Shown piece after piece: positions 57,388 through 64,000 of a stretch of DNA of 64,000 nucleotides; the stretch's first letter is position 1; each line of letters starts with the position of its first letter. The position numbers were made by a program, and so were the translations under genes. The notes under the pieces are model-generated. The model did no database searches. It saw only the letters and a list, made by a program, of their open reading frames with translations, and was not told the DNA's origin. This DNA is from Limnanthes douglasii subsp. nivea. Its lineage: Eukaryota; Streptophyta; Magnoliopsida; Brassicales; Limnanthaceae. Where the stretch lies: NCBI GenBank assembly GCA_036936605.1, contig JAUPFV010000001.1:77519910-77583909 (forward strand), written 5' to 3'.

Positions 57388-58579
57388 AAGAATAAGAGGA
57401 AAGATTATATGAGAAGTATGATACAACAAAGTTGTTAATCTCATTTTCTTCAGTGCACTACTTGCTGTTGATTTTAACTCCCCGATTCTGTTTTTTTTTC
57501 AAAGCATAATTGTGATAAACTCTTGTGTTTCTATCCCCATCCTTTATCTATTCAACATGGCATTTATATGTCCAGAAATCTTCTACCATATTTAAAGCTA
57601 ACAAGTGAGCAACAATAGATTTAGATAATAATACTTTATCCTGGTCACTTCCAGAGTTTCTGAAGCATTTTTCCCAGATACTTATCTCATCTTCCGTTTG
57701 TTTAACCTTATCAAATAGATTTACAAAATGATTTTCATTCCACTCTTTCAGATCTTTCTTCAGTCTTTTTACTTTATTCCAAAATATAAACATTGGATAT
57801 CCATTCATTTCTACACTCCAACTCTGTTTTACAAAATCAGAGAAATTATTGTCCATTATCCATATGTTGAGAAATCCGAAGGACTTTTTCTGTTTCACTA
57901 TGCTTTGTGTAATGGTTAAGAGTAGTGGTGTGTGGTCTGAACATGTTCTTGGCAAATGTTGGACCTTTGTTTCAAAGAATCTATCAGTCCAATCATGATT
58001 GTATAACACTTAGTCCAACCTCCTCCATTTTGTTTTGTTTGTCCAAGTAAATTTAGTACCTACAAAACTAGCATCCTCAAAGTGACACTCGTTAATCATG
58101 TTAGAGAAATTAAAGGAAATATGAGAACATAAATTAGAACAACCAACTTGCTCTGATATAGAGATTATGGAACTAAAATCACCGAGAAGTAGCCAGTTTT
58201 GTACAGTGTTGGAAATGATCTTTAGTTCATCCCAAAGTTCATTTTTCCAGCTTTTTGGCATCTTGCATAAATACAGGTAATGCTTGTATGTGTATCAAAC
58301 ATCACATGTTTAACAAAGGAGTGAATGAACTAGTAGTTATCAGTAATAACATTGAATTCCAGTTCAGAATCCTAAAATATCCAGACTTTATTAGATGAAT
58401 TAGCGTAGAACTTTTGAAGCTTGATTTTCTCAGCAACACTACCAATGAAATCTCTGCTTATCATTGGTTCTTGTACAAAAACAGCTTTGATATTTTCTTT
58501 TTTTTATCATTGATTTCAGTCTTCTAACAAATGGGTTGTTTCCAATCCCTCCTATTTTCCAACTTAGAACCTTAATCAT
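57388..58579 (-). pseudogene. LINE ORF2 5' part: AP-endonuclease domain
   Basis: ORF2 begins at ATG 58579 (MIKVLSWKIGGIGNNPFVRR), overlapping the ORF1 stop in an ATGATTAA arrangement. The endonuclease (nicks target DNA to prime reverse transcription) shows W-L-L-L-G-D-F-S near 58195 (family G-D-F-N), F-V-G-T-K-F-T-W-T-N, and the C-terminal S-D-H-T-P-L-L-L (about 57945). Sequence continues to K-D-G-D-R-N-T-R-V-Y-H (about 57540-57505), just before the RT. There it is cut off by gypsy element 2. It has several frameshifts. Confidence 0.82.
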
Positions 58580-59860
58580 TAAGGCTAGTGTTGATGTCTC
58601 TGTTGATCTCATCAAATTGTAGAGATTTAATAACTAGAGATTTCCTTCTTCTGTTGTTCCTTGCTTGTTTCAGTTTCTGATCTAAAATATTCTGAAAACT
58701 TGGGTCAACCGTCTTCTTTTTCAGTGTAGGAGTTGTAGGTAGACTACCAGAGTTGCTCTTATTTGGAGATCCAGGTGAAGTGTTGTCAGAATCTAAAGTT
58801 TGAAACAGGTTATGGTTGTCTTCAAAAGACTCGATTGCTCTAGTTTTTTCTGCTTTATTACTGTTATCTTGTTGGTTTTCATTGGTATTTTTATTTTCTT
58901 TAAACTCTACTTTTTGTTCCTGTGTTGGTAGTCTCTTCGGACTATTTGTAGTTTCACTTGCTTTTGGGATATCAACAATCTGAGTTATTTCATTCGTGAT
59001 GATATTTGATGTAGCACTTCCTTGGTTTATCATGTTGAGGCCTGATTGTTTAATTCCTGGTTCAGAGTTTTGCGAGTTTAGCTGAACTGCTTTAGTTTGA
59101 ACAATCTTGGACTGGATTGTCTTGAGTGGTTTTCTTGCATTCAATCTTGTCATGACCAACGTGAAAACAATGCTTACAATATTTCGGGACTTGCTTGTAA
59201 CTTAGCTGAATCCACTACCCCCTGTTGTCACCTATGTTGTAACTTCTTTGTGATATCAATTTCGACCCAGGCATAACATGCGTTGTGCATAGCTCTGTTC
59301 TTCGGCGGAATCCAAATTTTTAAAAGGCAGCCTATAGAAGTAGCTATTGAGTTAATGATATCAGGGTTATACAAATGTTCAGGTAGCTTCTCTATTCTGA
59401 TCCAAATTGGTATGACCGAGTATTCTTTTTTAATGTTAAAAGAGGGTAGCCATTTGAAGATACACATTGAATAATCATCAATCTGCCAAACAAATCTTGA
59501 CCAAATCTTGTTGATATCCTCTTTGAGTGAGAATCTGTCGAGTGCTTGTTTCTTTGGCAAACCTTTGTTGACTTTCCCAACTATAGTATAGGAAGTTGAT
59601 TTCCATAAAGAGTTTTCTGTTTCATCTTCAAACTGTATTGATATATGATCAAATTTGTGGGATACTTGGGAAGGTTTATGGTTGATTCTTTGGTGATGAT
59701 TCTAGGCTATATCTGAATAAGACATATGGCTGTTAAATTTTGCAGGTTGAGGGGGCGGCGCAGGCTGAGTTTGCTGCATTTCAGAAATAGATGATTGAGC
59801 TTTTCGGATTAAAGAACATGAAAATGATCCTTGTGTTGAAAAGGACAAATAATTCTGTTT
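58572..59860 (-). pseudogene. LINE ORF1: DUF4283-like domain plus CCHC knuckle
   Basis: From the 5' side: a Gln/Pro-rich start (MQQTQPAPPPQPAKF, about 59782); a DUF4283-type domain (IVGKVNKGLPKKQALDRF... NACYAWVEIDITKK, 59590-59230); a CCHC knuckle Y-C-K-H-C-F-H-V-G-H-D-K-I-E-C (about 59200-59150) in a shifted frame; and a 195-codon Ser/Asn/Lys-rich tail (59159-58572) ending NTSLND. ORF1 products of plant LINEs bind the element RNA. Frame breaks occur near 59660 and 59228. It shares recognisable blocks with the fragment at 1-800. Confidence 0.82.
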
Positions 59861-59862
59861 CT

Positions 59863-60030
59863 TAGCTTCATCGCCGCAAGTGAGGAGCAGCGGCTAGGAT
59901 GTAGCATAAATTGGATGAAAGGTAGCTATGACAAGAAACCACAAATTAGCTTCATCGCTGCGAGTGAGGAGCAAAAACTAGGATGTAGCATAGATTGGAT
60001 GAAAGGTAGTTATGACAAGAAACCACAAAT
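59863..60030. repeat. 84-bp tandem repeat, two copies
   Basis: Starts at 59863 and 59947, with a third copy cut short at 60031 (TAGCTTATCC). About 7 mismatches between copies. The unit is a multiple of three and the plus strand is open through both copies (SFIAASEEQ[RK]LGCSI[ND]WMKGSYDKKPQI twice). It abuts the LINE 5' end, so it could equally be a LINE 5'UTR monomer read backwards. Confidence 0.93.
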
Positions 60031-60249
60031 TAGCTTATCCGAAGTTTTTCTTGAATTTCAAAAAAAGGATTTCTTGGCAAAAAGCCATTTCCAACTATGA
60101 AATTATCTCTCCTAAAAAGATTTTTTCTTAACAATATAAGCCTTACGGAAACCAATATGGGTTTAGTCTTCTAAACCTTATAAACTTAATGTAATTATCA
60201 TCCTCAAAAGATAATAATAATAATAATTGTAATAATTGGTTGATAGAGC

Positions 60250-60486
60250 TAAAATGTTGATAAGGCCATATTTGTGAATTTAAATTTTTTAACTTTTATA
60301 AAAAGATAACAAATTGTTTTGTATCGTCAACGAAAACGGTCACATACCTCTGTCTATGGTATTAGATATATCTAATACCATAGACAGAGGTGCATGGCCG
60401 CTTTCGTTGACGATACAAAATAATTTGTTATCTTTTGATAAAAAATTGAAAATTTAAATTCACAATATGGCGTTATCAACATTCTA
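60250..60486. mobile_element. Foldback MITE, 237 bp, almost entirely palindromic
   Basis: Arms 60250-60368 and 60369-60486 are near-complements meeting at ATTAGATA|TATCTAAT. The central 44 bp (60347-60390) is a perfect palindrome. The outer ends read TAAAATGTTGATAAGG and, reverse-complemented, TAGAATGTTGATAACG. Few mismatches suggest a young insertion or gene conversion between arms. No target duplication is evident by eye. Confidence 0.88.
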
Positions 60487-60489
60487 ATT

Positions 60490-61025
60490 GATACTCGCAA
60501 ACATAAAAAAAAATTTCGTGAAGCTATTCTTATGTTATAAGATTCGAGAGAGAAACGAAGATTGGATGAGTATCATTTCTAATTTATAGGAAGGATATTC
60601 AAAGAAACAGATTTTGAAAAAACTAAAAATAAAAACGGATTAAATTGGATAACAACTATTTTTTCTTTAAATAGGTTTCAAATATGATCTGATATTAGAC
60701 AGTAAAGTGTTTGGTTGATACCTTTGAATAAAATACTTTTTTTCCCTACCACTTTTAACATAATTATTTTTACTCAAATCGGGACCATGATACAGTCGTG
60801 CAGGTCTCGCATCTGGAAAACCCCGAGTATACCCAATCATACTTTCTTTAAGTTTTTAAATTAGTGCAATTAAATTATTATAAAAGTAATATGCTCGCTT
60901 TTCTATTATATATTCACCATGTACACATCTTATTGACATACAAATAGTGCTACAAATAGACACAATATCCAGTAGAAGGCCAGAAAAACTCAATTGTTAA
61001 TGTTGCATGAATTTGTAATTACACA
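60490..61025. other. 3' flank and probable 3'UTR of the WSS1-like gene
   Basis: AT-rich DNA downstream of the minus-strand gene whose stop codon ends at 61026. No other gene is seen. Confidence 0.5.
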
Positions 61026-63941
61026 TCAAGCAATGTGGGTTTCTAAAGTAGACTTGGCCAGCCACAATAGTCCTGGATCATTTCTCTTCAACACCAAATA
61101 AGATTCATCATTAACCAGCTCTTCACTAAATCCAATCAGGCTCAGGATTTCCAAGGGAGCTGTACTCCATTACAAGAACACGAAAACAATTAGATGAGAG
61201 AGATTTCACTTAGAGCAATAAAAAATCTTCAGACTTCTCGGTTTTAAGAACCCGTAATTAAGAGTGTTATTCTATAGAGGATTATTCTCAACTAGAATCT
61301 CATATCACTATTATGGGAAAGAATGTTCGAACCTTTATAATTAATAATGTTCCTCTGGATCAATGGGTTAGCCTGCAATAATCAATGCAAAAATTAGAAT
61401 GGACAAGATTGAATTGTGTAAAACTTAGCTACTAGTGCTAATTTTCCTTTTGCTTTTTTACCTTTCGAAGTCTTTTGAATTTGACCTCGTGTGGGTGTTC
61501 ATTCGCATTCCTGCAAGCCAACAACATAACAATCCAATAAGCCAACAGCCAAAACAAGAATAAAAGAGAAGTGACTGGCTCTAGTGGCATTTAAACTCAA
61601 TGCCAGCAATCTGCAATGCTATCTGCAATGCTGTACATTCATGAAATATGGAATTTTTTTTACACACAAGCATGACAGCAAAATCAAAATAAAAATCCAA
61701 AGAAGGAAAATGATGTACTAAAGGTTTCTTCAGTATCCACAGTTCTTTCTTTTTTGGATTTCAAGCTTATAGTTATAACCAAAAACATTGTTTAATTTTA
61801 ACTTTTTGGACTTTTAAAGAAATAGCTCTTTAAGCATTTTGGTTTTTTATTTGATAAAGAAAACTAAAAAGCTAATGCGCTGTCTACCAAACTTCTTCAA
61901 ATATATTTTCTTACGTTGCCTTTTGAGTTTGAGTCAATGTATTGATGTGTTAACTTAAAAGTTTAAGTTTATTTTTAATGCATCAAACCCATTAAAACCC
62001 TTTTGCTAGACAAGCATACCTAATTATCCTGGAAAGTGTTTGCAGAACAGTGGTCACTTCATTTGGATTAACTTCCGCTCGCAGCATCTGAATGGCTTTC
62101 TGTAGACGAGTAAGGACACTAGTAACTGAGTCTTGAATTCTTTGACATTCTTGATCATCTATATCCATTTCAGCTATCTGCATAGTTGATACTTCCACTG
62201 GATCGATCAATGTATCATCAGGATCAGGTTCGGCCTCAACCATTTTTTCTGTACAATCATGTGCATTGTTGTTCACTTTTGCTTTGATTTTGTCATCTGG
62301 ATCAGGTTCATTATCAGCCCTACCAGATAGATTGCTGGACTGAAATAAAGCTCCTGAATCATCACGCTCTGCTACCAAAATGTCATCATGCTCGGAATCA
62401 TCAGGATCGGGTTCAGCCTCACCACTATTTTCTGTACTATCATTTGCATTGTTGTTCACTTTTGCTTCGATTTTTTCATCTGGATCAGGTTCATTATCAG
62501 CCCTACCAGATAGATTGTTAGGCTGAAGTAATGCTCTTGAATCATCACGCTCGGCTACCATATTGTCAGCATGCGCGGAATCATCGGGATCAGGCTCAAA
62601 TTTACTTCCAATAAGAGAATGATCATCAGGATCTGGTTCTTGAGATTTTATAGAGTTTAAAGTTTTAGGTTTGTCGCATTCTTTTGATACAGAATCATCA
62701 GGGTCGGGTTCCACGTGTACCTCAGATGACATAATGCTGGCAGAAGCATTTGCTAAACGATGATATGCAGCAACAGCAGAAGATACACGAGCACTTTCCA
62801 GCTGATTTGAACTATTTCCTCCAAGTTTTTGCGAAGAAATTACACTATTTTCCAAAAAGTAGTCATCGTCGTCCTCATCTACATGGCTGACTCGACTTAA
62901 AGTGTAGCCCTTTGATTTAGTCCAATTTAAGTTATCAGCTTCTTGATTCAGCTGCCATAGACATAAAATTAGCCTAAGCGCTTCTTCAACCAAATAAAGT
63001 TGTGGTGTACAACTTATAAGCTTAAAAACTAGCTTAAATAGGCAAATAAAAATAGCTAACTTATAAAGATTTTGTAGGTTAAAAATGATAGCATACATTG
63101 AAAAAGATGATGGGAAGTAAATGTTTTTATGTGCATAAAGACGTAGTGGAAAAATATCGTGATAAAATGAGATAAATAATTAGAACACTACTTTTTTTTT
63201 AAGTTATTTAGGCAAAAAATATAGTTTTTTAAGCCTTAAATAGGTAAGATAACAAACAATTTGTGTATAAGCCTAAAAAGGCAAAAAACCCAAGTGTATC
63301 CCAATAATCCTTTACAATCCTGAACATAAGACATTTATTTGTTCATTACATACCTGTCTATCCAGAGAATAAAATTTATCATCATGCTCAGTGTGAACCA
63401 TGTGAGCCTGAAAGACAGTTCAGACCAAATGAAGTTCAAATCAATCAAAATCAAGCTAGCAAAAAAATTAAGACTTCTATGGCGCCAAAACTTACCAACT
63501 CATGCAATAATGTTTTCTTTATACTGTCGAATTTTCTGAAACCCTTAAGATCATCAGTTCGAAGACGCAGTGATATCTCCTCCCCTTGATTCTGCAGAGC
63601 ACATAAGGGTCGTGTCATCAAAGAAAACAATTGACCCACTTTAAATTTACCTTTGTTAGTGTTTATTACAAAGTGGTTACCTTGTTGAAGCCAAGAATGC
63701 ATTTGGGACTTACACCAACGTAACCAACTGGAGCCATCTCAGTCATAATTCCAACCCGCCAACGATGCTATATAAAAGATATTGATACACAATCAAATAG
63801 AGATTGGTGGGGCAAAGTCATTTTCAAATCTAATTTAAGAATTTTAGATCATATTTGTACCTTGTTCATAATGGCAACTATTCCAGGATCTGCAGCAAGC
63901 CTATGCATTATTTTCAAAGCCTCAGAAGGAAGAGGATTTAA
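61026..63941 (-). CDS. WSS1B: WSS1-like DNA-protein crosslink metalloprotease (WLM + PUB domains), 5' exons outside the window
   Basis: Eight exons, all with GT-AG borders: 63941-63861, 63767-63681, 63591-63496, 63407-63354, 62951-62020, 61510-61462, 61372-61333 and 61159-61026. They total 1473 nt, in frame, giving 490 residues to a TGA. The first four and the start of the fifth encode the WLM protease domain, with RWRVGIMTEM, LGFN, ISLRLRTDD and the zinc site H-E-L-A-H-x5-H (residues 86-96, split by an intron between HEL and AH). A long acidic linker in exon 5 carries seven EPDPD[DE] motifs. The last exons give a PUB domain (LQTLSRIIRNANEHPHEVKFKRLRKANPLI, ending YLVLKRNDPGLLWLAKSTL), which in other proteins binds the Cdc48/p97 C-terminus. 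WSS1 enzymes cleave proteins crosslinked to DNA in the nucleus. WLM plus PUB is the layout I know from Arabidopsis At5g35690 (WSS1B); the symbol rests on that. No lesion is seen. Confidence 0.93.
62232..62597 (-). repeat. 183-bp tandem duplication inside exon 5 of the WSS1-like gene
   Basis: EPDPDD codons begin copies at exact 183-bp spacing (62214-62231, 62397-62414, 62580-62597). Each 61-residue unit reads EPDPDD-x6-[MV]VAERDDS-x-AL-x-Q-x2-NLSGRADN, then a second EPDPD, then A-K-V-N-N-N-A. The two units agree at about three quarters of residues. The frame is kept. Confidence 0.93.
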
Positions 63942-64000
63942 CTGCAGATCTCACCAGATTCAAAAGAAAAGTTAGTTTGTCAGTTCTTGAGACAAATGAA

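Noticed and set aside
61992..63098. A single 368-codon minus-strand gene starting MYAIIFNLQNLYK
   Set aside because: The first part is intron sequence read through; splice sites place the exon at 62951-62020 within an eight-exon WLM/PUB gene.
1..64000. CRISPR array or prokaryotic operon structure
   Set aside because: No spaced identical repeats with unique spacers; introns and plant retroelements show the window is eukaryotic.
1..64000. tRNA or rRNA genes
   Set aside because: I looked for A/B-box pairs (GGTTCGA type) and rRNA-like conserved stretches and found none convincing by eye; a covariance search would be decisive.

Overview
This is nuclear DNA of a flowering plant, probably a eudicot. 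The evidence is AT-rich intergenic DNA, GT-AG introns, a gene matching a plant WLM/PUB metalloprotease exon by exon, Tat-clade Ty3/gypsy elements with two RNase H domains, plant LINEs with a DUF4283-type ORF1, and hAT, Ty1/copia and foldback elements. I cannot name the species. Most of the window is old transposon tissue, with one clear host gene at the right edge.

Layout. 1-0.8 kb: fragment of a LINE ORF1 (minus). 5.2-6.85 kb: probable non-autonomous element with long inverted ends. 7.5-8.7 kb: small minus-strand gene for a free-standing I29 (cathepsin propeptide inhibitor) domain; its promoter/5'UTR block is duplicated at 32.9-33.6 kb. 10.04-20.33 kb: a structurally complete but decayed Tat-like gypsy element (minus) with two LTRs, a perfect 5-bp target duplication and a PBS, plus an intron-containing gene on the opposite strand. 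22.6-24.95 kb: a 1.1-kb sequence duplicated in tandem. 26.6 kb: a long hairpin. 28.6-31.6 kb: a hAT-like non-autonomous element holding an intact 171-codon frame of unknown kind. 31.8-33.6 kb: foldback repeat and the most complete copy of a duplicated gene-like unit (other pieces at 8, 28.3 and 37.6 kb). 34-39.6 kb: a degenerate Ty1/copia element split by a 1.77-kb patchwork insert that includes organelle-like DNA. 41.1-43.0 kb: short copia-like LTR element. 43.8-44.65 kb: minisatellite. 45.6-47.3 kb: broken hAT transposase. 48.1-59.9 kb: a LINE split by a second Tat-like gypsy element (49.3-57.4 kb) that carries the same opposite-strand gene. 59.9-60.5 kb: 84-bp tandem repeat and a 237-bp foldback MITE. 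61.0-63.94 kb: 3' portion of an apparently intact WSS1-type DNA-protein crosslink protease gene (minus), continuing past the right edge.

The most notable signal is the opposite-strand gene. Two diverged gypsy copies, 30 kb apart, both carry between integrase and 3' LTR a plus-strand gene with the same domain order (acidic/Ser-Pro region, a PLDP motif domain like the Pfam 'putative gypsy type transposon' family, an intron at the same place, a conserved LxxW...LW block, a coiled coil). This implies that it was once a translated, spliced product. Other points worth attention are the orphan frame in the hAT-like element, the tandemly amplified EPDPDD module in the WSS1-like gene, and the patchwork insert in the copia element.
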